Notes: generated by a model not told the origin, from the letters alone. 64,000 bases of DNA from an uncultured Clostridia bacterium (GCA_934141445.1 CAKPCF010000007.1:1-64000), one strand, 5' to 3'. Counted from the first letter of the stretch, positions 27,455 to 36,545 are shown. A program made the numbers and translations.

Positions 27455-29113
27455 ATGAGCTTAATTAGTAAAATATTTGGATATAAACCACCCAAAGAAT
27501 ATAATTTTATTTTGCCAGATACAGCGAATAATATTGTTAATGACGATACAGAAATTGTCGATATCTATCCTTCACTTTCTGTTAATTTAGAATATTTAAA
27601 ATCAAAATACAATCTAATTATCAATAGTGATATAAATGTTAGAAAATTTAATTTGCCAATAAAGGCTAAAGAATTTTCTGCTGCAATAATCTATATAGAT
27701 GGTATAGTTGATACAGATTCTATAAATGATTCTATTTTATCACCTCTTCTTTTACGCAATTCTATTACTATGCAACCAACAAAAACAGTGGCTATTAGTA
27801 AAGATATCTCTGTAAAAAAAGTTAGAAAATTTGATTTAGAAGATTTTTTGTATAATAGCTTAATACCTCAAAATAGTATTTCAAAAGCCAAAGATTTCAA
27901 AGAACTAATAGAAAAATTAAATTTGGGTTTTTGTATTTTATTAGTTGATACATTAAATATAGCATTTTGTATAGAAACAAAAAAAATTCCTGGTAGAAGT
28001 ATTGAAACTGCAAAAAATGAAGCTGTAATTCAAGGTTCTCAAGAAGCATTTGTAGAAAATATTAGAAATAATACTGGTCTAATTAGAAAAATAATAAATA
28101 ATGAAAATTTAGTTATGGAAAGCTGTAATGTTGGTAAAATAACCAATACTCAAGTAGTTGTTTGTTATATGAAAAATATTACTAATGATGATTTAGTAGC
28201 AGAAGTAAAATATAGAATTCAAAATCTCGACATTGATTATATAACCTCTACTGGTGAACTTCAGCAACTGATAAAAGATAATCCAAAATTACATCTTCCA
28301 CAACTAATTTCAACAGAGAGACCAGATAAAGCATGCAATTCACTTTTAAATGGTAAAGTAGTAATTTTATTAAATGGCTCACCTTATGCACTAATTGCTC
28401 CTGGTGTTTTAATTGATTTTTTAGAATCGCCTGAAGATGTTAATATAAATTATCGATTAAGTAATTTTTTAAGATTCTTAAGAGGAATTGCATTTTTATT
28501 TGCAATATTTCTTCCTGGTTTCTATGTTGCAATTACAAACTTTCATCAAGAACTGATACCTTCTGAATTACTATTTGCAATTGCAAGTTCACGTGAATCA
28601 ATTCCATTTCCTGTAATCTTCGAAATACTGATTATGGAAATTTCTTTTGAACTATTGCGTGAAGCTGGACTTCGTGTTTCATCATCATTTAGTAATACAA
28701 TCGGTATTATTGGTGCTTTAGTATTAGGTGAATCTGCTGTAAATGCAAATATCGTTAGTCCTATTTTAATTATTATAGTTGCCTTTACTGGTATATGTGG
28801 ATTCGCTATTCCTGATTTCTTACTTGGCTTTTCTGTAAGAGTATTAAGGTTCCTTTACATTATATTAGGCTATTTAGCAGGTTTTCTTGGTATTGCGGTT
28901 GGTTTTTATATTCACTTTATATATTGGGCAAGCATAAAATCATTCGGTGTACCATATTTTTCGCCGTATATACCAATTTCAGATATTACCAATAATGCAA
29001 GCTATTCCTTAAAAAGTATCTGGAAAAGAGAAACTAGAAATAGAAGTCTAAACACTAAACGACCTCAGAAAGAGGAAAAAATAAGTATGAAATGGAGGCA
29101 AAATACTAAATAA
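27455..29113 (+). CDS. Germinant receptor A subunit, GerA family
   Basis: A 552-residue GerAA/GerKA-type protein. A soluble N-terminal domain (about 1-330, with SKDISVKKV and LISTERPDKACNSLLNGKVVILLNGSPYALIAP shape) precedes about five membrane helices (about 340-480) with PGFYVAITNFHQELIP, the family's SSRESIPFP and EAGLRVSSS motifs, and a basic cytoplasmic tail. It senses nutrients in the spore inner membrane together with the B and C subunits. An in-frame TAG just upstream fixes the start at ATG 27455, whose AGGAG lies an unusual 14 nt away. Confidence 0.95.
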   Translation: MSLISKIFGYKPPKEYNFILPDTANNIVNDDTEIVDIYPSLSVNLEYLKSKYNLIINSDINVRKFNLPIKAKEFSAAIIYIDGIVDTDSINDSILSPLLLRNSITMQPTKTVAISKDISVKKVRKFDLEDFLYNSLIPQNSISKAKDFKELIEKLNLGFCILLVDTLNIAFCIETKKIPGRSIETAKNEAVIQGSQEAFVENIRNNTGLIRKIINNENLVMESCNVGKITNTQVVVCYMKNITNDDLVAEVKYRIQNLDIDYITSTGELQQLIKDNPKLHLPQLISTERPDKACNSLLNGKVVILLNGSPYALIAPGVLIDFLESPEDVNINYRLSNFLRFLRGIAFLFAIFLPGFYVAITNFHQELIPSELLFAIASSRESIPFPVIFEILIMEISFELLREAGLRVSSSFSNTIGIIGALVLGESAVNANIVSPILIIIVAFTGICGFAIPDFLLGFSVRVLRFLYIILGYLAGFLGIAVGFYIHFIYWASIKSFGVPYFSPYIPISDITNNASYSLKSIWKRETRNRSLNTKRPQKEEKISMKWRQNTK

Positions 29114-30232
29114 ATGAGAATTGAATTAGAAAGAAAAGAATGTATTTTCTTTGTCTGTATGATAATGCTAAATAAACTTATTCTTAATTTACCAACTATA
29201 TTGATTTCCATAACTGGAACAGGTACATTTGTCAATTTAATTTATATTGGAATAATTACATTATTTTTAATATTTATTATAAATTCTTGTTTGAAAAATT
29301 TTCCAAATTCAGATATCTTAGATATATCGAATATTCTTGGTGGAAAATTTTTAAAAACAATTGTTGGAATCATTTTCATAGCTCTTTTTTCTTTTATTTT
29401 GTTTACATTTTTGACTGATTTTTCCAATCTGTTAAAAATGATTTACTACCAAAATTCTCCAAAGCCTTTTATATTGCTATTTTTCATAATTGGAATTCTA
29501 GTTTCAAATTTAATAGGCTTTAAATCAATAATACGAATGATTAGTTTCCTATTTCCATTCGTTTTATTAAGTATATTTACTGCGTTTATTGGGACTATTG
29601 ATAATTTTTCAATTGATAAAATAACACCCGTTTTAGGATATAATTATCAAACAACATTTATAAATGGATTACTTAATATTTTTAGCTTTAGTTTTATTAG
29701 TTTTTACTATTTTTTACAACCATTACTTAAAGAACCTACAGATTACAAAAGAATCAGCTACATTTCATTTTTTATATCATTTGGACTACTATTTATTACA
29801 GTATGTTCTATACTAACTTTGCTACCTTTAGCAAGTACTGGTATTACTATAAACCCTTTATACTTGCTCTCAAGAAATGTAAGCTTTAGTGACTTTTTAC
29901 AAAGACTAGATGGTATTTTTGTACTCTTTTGGATATTATCACTACTTTGCTATTTAAGTTCACTAGTATTTTTTACAAATTTATGCTTTTCTAAAATAGT
30001 TAATATCTCAGACAATAAAATGTTCACATATATAACCTGTATGTTACTATTTGGATTTTCATTATTGCCTTTTGACATTTCAACTATCACTTTTTTAGAA
30101 ACAAGCATACTAAAATATATGACAACTGGTATTGTTTTTATAATGAGCCCTATAATACTAATATTAGCAATGCTAAAAGAAAAATTTAAAGTTCGAAAAG
30201 GAGTTGCCAAAAATGCAATTATCAAAAACTAA
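29114..30232 (+). CDS. Germinant receptor B subunit, GerB family
   Basis: A 372-residue integral membrane protein with about ten helices, of the APC-type GerAB/GerKB family. FLPLASTGITINPLYLLSRNVSFSDFLQRLDGIF-type sequence in the second half matches the family. The B subunit is the likely germinant-binding transporter-like part. The ATG follows the gerA stop directly; the nearest GGAGG is 15 nt before it, so initiation may depend on coupling. Its end overlaps gerC by 20 nt. Confidence 0.93.
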   Translation: MRIELERKECIFFVCMIMLNKLILNLPTILISITGTGTFVNLIYIGIITLFLIFIINSCLKNFPNSDILDISNILGGKFLKTIVGIIFIALFSFILFTFLTDFSNLLKMIYYQNSPKPFILLFFIIGILVSNLIGFKSIIRMISFLFPFVLLSIFTAFIGTIDNFSIDKITPVLGYNYQTTFINGLLNIFSFSFISFYYFLQPLLKEPTDYKRISYISFFISFGLLFITVCSILTLLPLASTGITINPLYLLSRNVSFSDFLQRLDGIFVLFWILSLLCYLSSLVFFTNLCFSKIVNISDNKMFTYITCMLLFGFSLLPFDISTITFLETSILKYMTTGIVFIMSPIILILAMLKEKFKVRKGVAKNAIIKN

Positions 30233-31361
30233 ATTAATAATTTCATATATATTTTTTAGCATTTTGATTTTATTTTCTTTAACTGGTTGTTATGATGCTA
30301 CGAGTGTAGAAGATTTCTATTATGCCGTTTCTGTTGGTATTGACAAAATAAAAAATTCTAACAATATCAGACTAACTGTACAAATTGCTCAGAGTTCTTC
30401 TGAATCTGGCAGTACAAATCAATCTACAAAGCATATATTATACACAATTGATTGTTTATCAATTGACTCAGGAATAAATATACTTAATAATTATTTAAGT
30501 AAAAAAATTGACCTTTCACATTGTTCTACAATCATATTTTCAGAAGAATTAGCTCGTTCTGGAATAATTTCCTATATAAATACTTTACAAAACAATGTTG
30601 AAGTTCGTCCAGACTGTAATATTATAATTAGTGATAAATCTGCTTATGATGTCTTAGATAAAGTGTCAAACTCAGGAGAAAATTTTTCTGCTAGATATTT
30701 TGAATATATAATCAATTCTGAAAAATATACTGGTTTTACTGCTAAAAGTAATCTTCGTAAATTTTTTTCTGATATGAATAGTCCAAATGAAAGTGCTCTT
30801 GCAATCTATACTACTGTTTCAGATGATATAATCCAGAACACTGGCATTGCAGTATTTAAAGAAGATAATATGATTGGACATCTTGATATAGAAGGAGTTA
30901 TTAGCCATTTACTTCTAACAAATGACTTAACTACAACTGTTGTTACTATTCCATCTCCATTTAAAAAAGATGATAAAATTGATTTATCTTTGACCAGAAG
31001 AAAACAAACACAAATAGATGTTACTCTTGTAAATAATAGTCCATTTATTGAATGTGACATATATTTATCAGCAAATATTTTAACTGCACATGCAAATTCT
31101 GATTACTCGTCTGCAGATAATATTAGACAACTAGAGAATAATTTAAACAGATATATAGAACGAATTGTTTATGAATATTTAGACACAATTACCAAAGAAT
31201 ATTCATGTGACACAATATCCTTTGGTGAAAGGCTTTCAACTAAATATGCTACTCTTGATGATTTTAAAAAAATCAATTGGGGAAATATATTTAAAGACTC
31301 ATTTTTCAAAGTTAGAATTCACTCCGAAGTTGCATCTAGTAGTTTAATTACAAAACAATAA
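30213..31361 (+). CDS. Germinant receptor C subunit, GerC lipoprotein
   Basis: About 382 residues from ATG 30213 (AAGGAG 9 nt upstream, inside the gerB end). A lipoprotein signal ends at LTGC (about residue 22-25), giving lipidation on Cys. The mature Ger(x)C family domain follows, with YYAVSVGIDK, a central DLSHCSTIIFSEELA, and the late VYEYLDTITKEYSCDTISFGER. It anchors to the outer face of the spore inner membrane and completes the ABC receptor. Confidence 0.94.
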   Translation: MQLSKTKLIISYIFFSILILFSLTGCYDATSVEDFYYAVSVGIDKIKNSNNIRLTVQIAQSSSESGSTNQSTKHILYTIDCLSIDSGINILNNYLSKKIDLSHCSTIIFSEELARSGIISYINTLQNNVEVRPDCNIIISDKSAYDVLDKVSNSGENFSARYFEYIINSEKYTGFTAKSNLRKFFSDMNSPNESALAIYTTVSDDIIQNTGIAVFKEDNMIGHLDIEGVISHLLLTNDLTTTVVTIPSPFKKDDKIDLSLTRRKQTQIDVTLVNNSPFIECDIYLSANILTAHANSDYSSADNIRQLENNLNRYIERIVYEYLDTITKEYSCDTISFGERLSTKYATLDDFKKINWGNIFKDSFFKVRIHSEVASSSLITKQ

Positions 31362-31374
31362 TATTAGAAAGGGG

Positions 31375-31411
31375 AAAAGATGTATTAAGCTTTTTTCTTA
31401 ATACATCTTTT
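31375..31411 (+). other. Hairpin between ribosome site and a small ORF
   Basis: A perfect 15-bp stem (31375-31389 with 31397-31411) and 7-nt loop follow AGAAAGGGG (31366-31374) and precede the ATG at 31420 by 8 nt. It could be a weak terminator of gerABC (only four Ts, part of the stem) or a structure that shortens the effective ribosome-site spacing. Confidence 0.6.
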
Positions 31412-31419
31412 AAATAAAT

Positions 31420-31584
31420 ATGTTTTTTATAGCAATACTATTTTCAATTTTTTGTTTTTTGAAAAGCTTTTATTATGGGCTTTACGAAATACAAAATAAT
31501 AATCCTAAATCTGGCAAATTATTTTGCTTACTATCTGTAATATCATTCATTTTGCCACTTATAATACTAATTAAATATTATTAA
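31420..31584 (+). CDS. 54-residue two-helix membrane protein, possible receptor D subunit
   Basis: A small ORF with two hydrophobic segments (about 1-16 and 34-51) split by a polar loop with LYEIQNNNPKSGK. It starts 58 bp after gerC. Small two-helix D subunits are known beside germinant receptor operons in Bacillus, and size, topology and place fit such a protein; sequence homology is not shown. No ribosome site lies next to the ATG unless the hairpin at 31375-31411 folds and brings AGAAAGGGG within 8 nt. Codon use is AT-rich like the neighbours. Confidence 0.55.
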   Translation: MFFIAILFSIFCFLKSFYYGLYEIQNNNPKSGKLFCLLSVISFILPLIILIKYY

Positions 31585-31613
31585 AGAAAGGACTGATATA
31601 TACCAATCCTTTC
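31585..31613 (-). terminator. Probable terminator of the telA operon
   Basis: GAAAGGA (31586-31592) pairs with TCCTTTC (31607-31613) and the loop is itself nearly palindromic. It lies 10 bp past the telA stop. The U tract is weak. Confidence 0.5.
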
Positions 31614-31622
31614 CTTTATAAT

Positions 31623-32786
31623 CTATTTATTTTCAGATTCAACTTTAATCTCTAAAAGTTTGCTTTTTAATTCTTCTTCTATTGAAGTTAATTCTTTTTC
31701 AGCTTCTTCACGTTTAATTCTTCCATTTTCATGAATTTCTAGTACTTTGTCTAATGTCTCAATTATATCTTTATTAGTTTGTTTTAAAGTTTCAACATCA
31801 ACAATTGCTCTTTCTGATTCTTCAGTAATTTCAATAGTTCCTTGTTTTAATAAATCACTATTTTTCTTAAGCATTTCATTTGTCATATCTGTAACAGCTC
31901 TTTGTGCTCCTAAAGCATTTTTAGCATTGTTAATACCTAAAGCTATTACAATTTGGTTTTTCCATAATGGAATTGTATTTATTAGAGAGCTTTGAATTTT
32001 TTCAACTAATTCACTATCATTATTTTGAATTAGTCTAATTTGTGGTGCCATTTGTATTGATATGATTCTAGTTGTTTTTAAGTCATATAATTTCTTTTCG
32101 AAACGATTTATCATATTTGACATATCATTTACTTTTTGAACATCAATTTGTTCTTTGCTTTCTTCTGCTGCTTTCTTTAATTCCGGTAAAGTAACTGTTT
32201 TCAATTCTTCTAATTTCTTTTCACCAGCAATTATGTATAAAGAAATTTCTTTGAAATATTCTAAATTCTTTTCATACATTGTATCAAAAATTGTAATATC
32301 TTTTAACATTTGAAGTTTATGTGCTTCTAAATCTTTTTCAATTTTGCTTACATTTACTTCTACTTTTTGATATTTAGCTAATAATTTTTCTATATCATTT
32401 TTTACACTATGAAAAATACCAAAAATTCCCTTTGGTTTTTCTCCTCCAACAGTTGTATCAAAGTCTTTTATTTCAACAACTAAGCTTGAAAGTAAATCTC
32501 CAACTTCTCCAGCATTTTTAGTTTTTACATTTTCTAAAACACTATCAGAAAATTTTGAAATCTTACTTTGAGCAGTAGCACCATATTGTAAAATTTGAGT
32601 AGTATCTGCAACATCTACTTTTGAAACAAAGTCATCAATTGCTTTTTGTTCTGCTGGTGTTAAAGCATCATAATTTAATGATTTTTCAACTGTTGCTTCT
32701 TCAACTTTATCCTTTGCTAATAATTCTACTTCTACCTCTTTATTTAGTGCTTCTGGTTTTACACTTAATTCTAATTTATCGCTCAT
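31623..32786 (-). CDS. telA: TelA/KlaA family protein
   Basis: About 387 residues, mainly long helices, of the TelA (toxic anion resistance) family, with APQIRLIQNNDSELVEKIQSS, IPLWKNQI and a long C-terminal coiled coil (about 320-385). The true role of the family is uncertain despite the tellurite-resistance name; it often pairs with XpaC, encoded two genes upstream. I prefer ATG 32786; an ATG at 32813 lies only 3 nt from the Shine-Dalgarno and inside a hairpin arm. It is the last gene of the operon. Confidence 0.85.
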   Translation of the reverse strand: MSDKLELSVKPEALNKEVEVELLAKDKVEEATVEKSLNYDALTPAEQKAIDDFVSKVDVADTTQILQYGATAQSKISKFSDSVLENVKTKNAGEVGDLLSSLVVEIKDFDTTVGGEKPKGIFGIFHSVKNDIEKLLAKYQKVEVNVSKIEKDLEAHKLQMLKDITIFDTMYEKNLEYFKEISLYIIAGEKKLEELKTVTLPELKKAAEESKEQIDVQKVNDMSNMINRFEKKLYDLKTTRIISIQMAPQIRLIQNNDSELVEKIQSSLINTIPLWKNQIVIALGINNAKNALGAQRAVTDMTNEMLKKNSDLLKQGTIEITEESERAIVDVETLKQTNKDIIETLDKVLEIHENGRIKREEAEKELTSIEEELKSKLLEIKVESENK

Positions 32787-32795
32787 TTTCTTATT

Positions 32796-32815
32796 GTATG
32801 ATATAAAAATCATAC
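32796..32815 (-). promoter_or_regulatory. Hairpin between Shine-Dalgarno and telA start
   Basis: Minus-strand order: AAAGGAG (32817-32823), one base, a 7-bp perfect stem (32809-32815 with 32796-32802, 6-nt loop), 9 bases, ATG. Unfolded spacing is 30 nt; folded it is about 10. Confidence 0.5.
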
Positions 32816-32855
32816 ACTCCTTTCTGTTTTATTTTATATAATAATTTATAATAAA

Positions 32856-33983
32856 CTAATTATTACCTTTAAAAAAACTAATTAAATTTTCATACATATT
32901 CATTTTTAAACTATTAACTGTACTCTTAATTGTACTTGGTATTCCTTTTATTCCTAAACTTTCTACATTATAGTTTCCGCCTGTTACACCAGTTCTAAAT
33001 CCATATTTTTCCCAAGCTATTTGACTTATATCTTTATCTTGAATTGCTTTATAATATTCGTTTCCATTTTCTGTAAAAGTTGCAATACAATGTGAATTCC
33101 AAATTGTAGGTTCTGGATATAAAATTCTTATATCATCTTTTACTTGTGCAAATCCATCAGGATTTTCGTTTGCAAACTCTACAATGCTCTTTTCATAGTC
33201 AACTATCATAGGCTCTCCACCTAAACCTGTTTTTAAATATCTTTCAAACAAATCTGCCGGTGTATTATTCATATAACCAGATTTTTCATAAAATTCTTTT
33301 AACTTTGGTAAATTCTCTTGCATTGATGTATCTGTCACATTACCACCACACATTATAGATAATAAAAGACCATAGTATGTTGCACCTGGAGAAGAAGTAA
33401 CTGGGTCTGTTGAAGCAATATTTATACTTCCATAAAGCATATCTAAACCTATATCAGACCATTTTTTACCTTCTAATATATATCCCAATAATTTATTCAT
33501 ATCTGTTATATAATAAGTTCCATCTTTTTCTGTTACTATTCCATCTTTAATAAATGCATCAACTACTTCAACCCAGCTATAAATTACTATTGGAGTATTT
33601 AATGTAAGTCCACCATCTAATACAGTATATCTATCGGCTTCATTTTTTTCTTTATTTGGAACTAATTTATAGTAATCATAAAATCTTTGGTCTGAGCAAA
33701 ACATTAAATCATATTTATCTCCATTATCTCTTACTAATGGATTCAAAATCAATTTTCCATTGCTCCAACTGTCATATACTACATTTAGTCCATATTTTTC
33801 TCTAAGTATTTTATTAACATCTTCGTCTGCTATAAAGTCTTCTTTTCCACCACCTGTTGCAACAGTAACTGTTTTTAAATTCATATTAACAGTATTATCC
33901 TTTTCAGTATAAAACTTAACGCAAATGATAATCAATACTAATAGTATAAAAATTCCTATTCCTATCAATTGTTTCTTTTTCAA
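32856..33983 (-). CDS. Membrane-anchored solute-binding-like protein
   Basis: A 375-residue protein with one N-terminal membrane helix (about 5-23) and a periplasmic-binding-type fold outside the cell. Seen: VTVATGGGKEDF, YDLMFCSDQRF, a hinge-like PVTSSPGATYYGLLLS, and IRILYPEPTIWNSHCIATF. The GATYxGLL segment recurs in the vWA fusion protein two genes upstream, so the two share a domain. No ABC permease or ATPase is nearby. It lies between xpaC and telA. Confidence 0.75.
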   Translation of the reverse strand: MKKKQLIGIGIFILLVLIIICVKFYTEKDNTVNMNLKTVTVATGGGKEDFIADEDVNKILREKYGLNVVYDSWSNGKLILNPLVRDNGDKYDLMFCSDQRFYDYYKLVPNKEKNEADRYTVLDGGLTLNTPIVIYSWVEVVDAFIKDGIVTEKDGTYYITDMNKLLGYILEGKKWSDIGLDMLYGSINIASTDPVTSSPGATYYGLLLSIMCGGNVTDTSMQENLPKLKEFYEKSGYMNNTPADLFERYLKTGLGGEPMIVDYEKSIVEFANENPDGFAQVKDDIRILYPEPTIWNSHCIATFTENGNEYYKAIQDKDISQIAWEKYGFRTGVTGGNYNVESLGIKGIPSTIKSTVNSLKMNMYENLISFFKGNN

Positions 33984-34005
33984 AGTATTATCCTCCTATT
34001 ACAAA

Positions 34006-34635
34006 TTATTTCTCTGGCTTATCTATATTGAAATCATCTATATCAGAATATCCATCTGTTTTAAGCATTGTCTTAAATACCTTCATATCTGCATCAGTAT
34101 CAATCATATCTGCTTGATATAAATTAGAAAGTTGTTCATTAAATGACTTTTTAATTGTTCCAACCATTTTTCTAGTATTTTCCATAAAAGACTTGCCCTC
34201 TTCACTCTCTAATCGTTGATTTTCAATTTCATCATATTTTTTTAGAATTTTCAAAGTTACTGGTAAATAATATTGAAAAAAGTTATTGACTTTTTTCTGC
34301 TTTGTTGGATTTTTAGATACAGTATCTATAATTTTATTTGATATTCTATATATTTCTCTAATATCATCTTGTAACTGTTTATCTTCTACTTTATCTATCA
34401 TCCCACAAATTTCAGCATTTGTTTTCTTAGCAGAATTTAATACATCATATAAATTTTCACTTTCAAATTTTACTTCTGTCTCTTTCTCTGAAAAAATTAA
34501 ATTTCCAGCGACATAAGCGACAACACCCATACCAACAGCTATTGGTGTTTCTATTCCCATAAATAGTGGAACTGCTACAAAACCAGCACCCAATATTGCT
34601 GATACAATATAGCCTTTTTTCATTTCTAATTTCAT
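34006..34635 (-). CDS. xpaC: XpaC family protein
   Basis: A 209-residue protein with two N-terminal membrane segments (about 8-45) and a helical cytoplasmic part (about 58-200) with YLPVTLKILKKYDEIENQ. It matches the XpaC family, named for an effect on indolyl phosphate hydrolysis, whose biochemical role is not settled. In Bacillus a homologue sits beside a TelA-family gene, as here. Spacing to both neighbours is about 23 bp. Confidence 0.8.
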   Translation of the reverse strand: MKLEMKKGYIVSAILGAGFVAVPLFMGIETPIAVGMGVVAYVAGNLIFSEKETEVKFESENLYDVLNSAKKTNAEICGMIDKVEDKQLQDDIREIYRISNKIIDTVSKNPTKQKKVNNFFQYYLPVTLKILKKYDEIENQRLESEEGKSFMENTRKMVGTIKKSFNEQLSNLYQADMIDTDADMKVFKTMLKTDGYSDIDDFNIDKPEK

Positions 34636-34658
34636 TCCTTCCTTAAGATAGAAAATTT

Positions 34659-36290
34659 TTAATTATATCCTCTAACTTCTTTAAATGCTTTAAGCAAGTC
34701 TTTTTTGCCATCAAATACTTTTGCATTAGTTAAATTTGCAATATCTTCTAGTTCATTTTCATAAGCATCTCCAAACATAATTGAATATACTGGAATATCT
34801 TTATTCAAATATTTGTAATATTTTGAAAAATTCCTAAAGCTACCTACATTTGACATACCATCTGTCATTAAAATTACAGATACATTATATTTTTCCATAT
34901 CTTCATCTTTTAATAATTCAATTGCTTCTTCAGCAGTTTCATAAATATTAGTTGCACCAGATGGTCTTAAATTACTAATATTATCTAATAATTCCTTTGT
35001 ATAACTTCCATCATCAGTGTGCCACTTGCCTAATATATATCCATTAAATGGTATTACACTAATCTTATCTTTTGAAGTAAACTGTAACATATCATTAGAA
35101 GCTTTTTCTTCTGTCAAAATATATTCCATTGCTTCTTTTAATTGATTATATCCATCACCAGACATACTTCCTGAATAGTCCAAACAAAATACTGTATGAA
35201 CAGGTTTTCTAAGTTCTGATTGATATATTCCTAAAGCTTTTTTTATAATTTCAGTATTTGGAAATTTAATAGGAACAATATATTTAGTTGTATCAATTCC
35301 CCATTCTTTATTAAATACTGTTTGGTCTACATCTTTTTTAGTACCACCATACCAGGTTCTTCTTCCTTTTGATGCTAAAATTTCTTGTCCTTCATTGCTT
35401 AAAATATATCCTTGCAATTCCTTAAAAAATTCTTCATTATTTCCACTATCTTGTTTTATATAAGCAATTGGTGAATCTGAAATTGAAACTCCATCAATAG
35501 GGTATACAATATATAAAGGTTCTTTTCCCTCTGCAACTAATTTTTTATTCATATTTATTATTGAAAATTCATAAGTAACAACAGCTTCGTAATTTCCTTT
35601 TAAAAATAGTTCCTCCAAAAAGTCCTCACTTCCAGATGAACGTTCTAGCCCTGAAAATAATGCTGTTAACTCTGATTTTAAATTTTCATCTTCTAAATTA
35701 CTTTCTCTTAATACCTCTGGATTACCTGCTAATGTCATTAGTAATCCCAAATAAGCAGTTGCACCAGTATTAGTTTGTGTTGGATTTGACATACTAAATT
35801 TTAATTTTCCACTTTTTATTGCATCAACTATATCTTTAGTATATATATCTTTATCAACAAATCCTAACTCTTTTGCTTTTTCTTTTGTAATTCCGAAAAC
35901 AACAGGATTTATACTTGTAGATTTAGAGTTTGATGTTTTAACTTTATTACTATCTAGCATATAAAGCCAAATTGAATTTGAAACCCATACACCATTATAC
36001 TGTTCTCCGCTATTTAACTTTTGCATAATATCAATTGTTCCAGCATAATCTATTTCCAAGTCTATATTTTTACTTTTTGCGAAATCCTTTAATACTGTGT
36101 CTAAATCCTTGTTTTCAGTACTAGAAATTAGTTTAAATGTAGAATTTTTACTTGTTATTTGTTTAATGTTTGATATTGTAAGATCATCTGAATCTGCTCC
36201 TGCTATCATTAGAAAAACTGACATTAAAATTAAAAATACAGCAATGATAGCAAATTCGTATGCTTTATCTCGTTTTTTATTATCTTTCAA
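34659..36290 (-). CDS. Solute-binding domain fused to von Willebrand A domain
   Basis: About 543 residues. One membrane helix (about 12-33) is followed by a solute-binding-like domain (about 45-340; SNPTQTNTGATAYLGLL, EAVVTYEFSI, YIVYPIDGVSISDSPIAYI) and a vWA domain (about 365-540) with the MIDAS motif DYSGSM (about 372), the Thr loop SGATNIY and MTDGMSN. The start is TTG 36290, placed by GGGAGG 6 nt upstream; a longer reading from 36320 has no ribosome site. It heads the operon with xpaC, the second binding protein and telA. Confidence 0.82.
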   Translation of the reverse strand: MKDNKKRDKAYEFAIIAVFLILMSVFLMIAGADSDDLTISNIKQITSKNSTFKLISSTENKDLDTVLKDFAKSKNIDLEIDYAGTIDIMQKLNSGEQYNGVWVSNSIWLYMLDSNKVKTSNSKSTSINPVVFGITKEKAKELGFVDKDIYTKDIVDAIKSGKLKFSMSNPTQTNTGATAYLGLLMTLAGNPEVLRESNLEDENLKSELTALFSGLERSSGSEDFLEELFLKGNYEAVVTYEFSIINMNKKLVAEGKEPLYIVYPIDGVSISDSPIAYIKQDSGNNEEFFKELQGYILSNEGQEILASKGRRTWYGGTKKDVDQTVFNKEWGIDTTKYIVPIKFPNTEIIKKALGIYQSELRKPVHTVFCLDYSGSMSGDGYNQLKEAMEYILTEEKASNDMLQFTSKDKISVIPFNGYILGKWHTDDGSYTKELLDNISNLRPSGATNIYETAEEAIELLKDEDMEKYNVSVILMTDGMSNVGSFRNFSKYYKYLNKDIPVYSIMFGDAYENELEDIANLTNAKVFDGKKDLLKAFKEVRGYN

Positions 36291-36329
36291 AGTAATCCTC
36301 CCAAAACAATAATTTCTCAAATTTATTAC

Positions 36330-36358
36330 ATTGTATTTTATTTTTCATTTTTTGTAAA
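36330..36358 (-). promoter_or_regulatory. Promoter of the vWA-xpaC-telA operon
   Basis: On the minus strand TTTACA (36353-36358) and TACAAT (36330-36335) are 17 bp apart, 40 bp before the TTG start. Confidence 0.65.
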
Positions 36359-36406
36359 TAGGTAAATCTATAAAGAAAATTTTTTTTATTTTTTTACTTT
36401 TTTCTA

Positions 36407-36435
36407 TTGCTTTTTAAAATTAACTCGTGTATAAT
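36407..36435 (+). promoter_or_regulatory. Promoter of tRNA-Trp
   Basis: TTGCTT (36407-36412) and TATAAT (36430-36435) with a 17-bp spacer, 37 bp before the tRNA. Confidence 0.8.
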
Positions 36436-36471
36436 TATAAAAGTCAGCGGGGTAAATAAATAATAAAATAT

Positions 36472-36545
36472 AGGGGTGTAGTTCAATGGTAGAATAAGAG
36501 TCTCCAAAACTCCTGATGAGAGTTCGATTCTTTCCACCCCTGCCA
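36472..36545 (+). tRNA. trnW: tRNA-Trp (anticodon CCA)
   Basis: A 74-nt cloverleaf with encoded CCA. Acceptor AGGGGTG pairs fully with CACCCCT; D stem GTTC/GAAT; anticodon loop CTCCAAA; T arm GAGAG-TTCGATT-CTTTC. The outermost anticodon-stem pair is an A-C mismatch (AGAGT with ACTCC). Own promoter and terminator. Confidence 0.95.

Noticed and set aside
31380..31388. ATG-TAT-TAA mini frame with a good ribosome site after gerC
   Set aside because: Two codons are unlikely to be a product; it is more easily explained as part of the hairpin.
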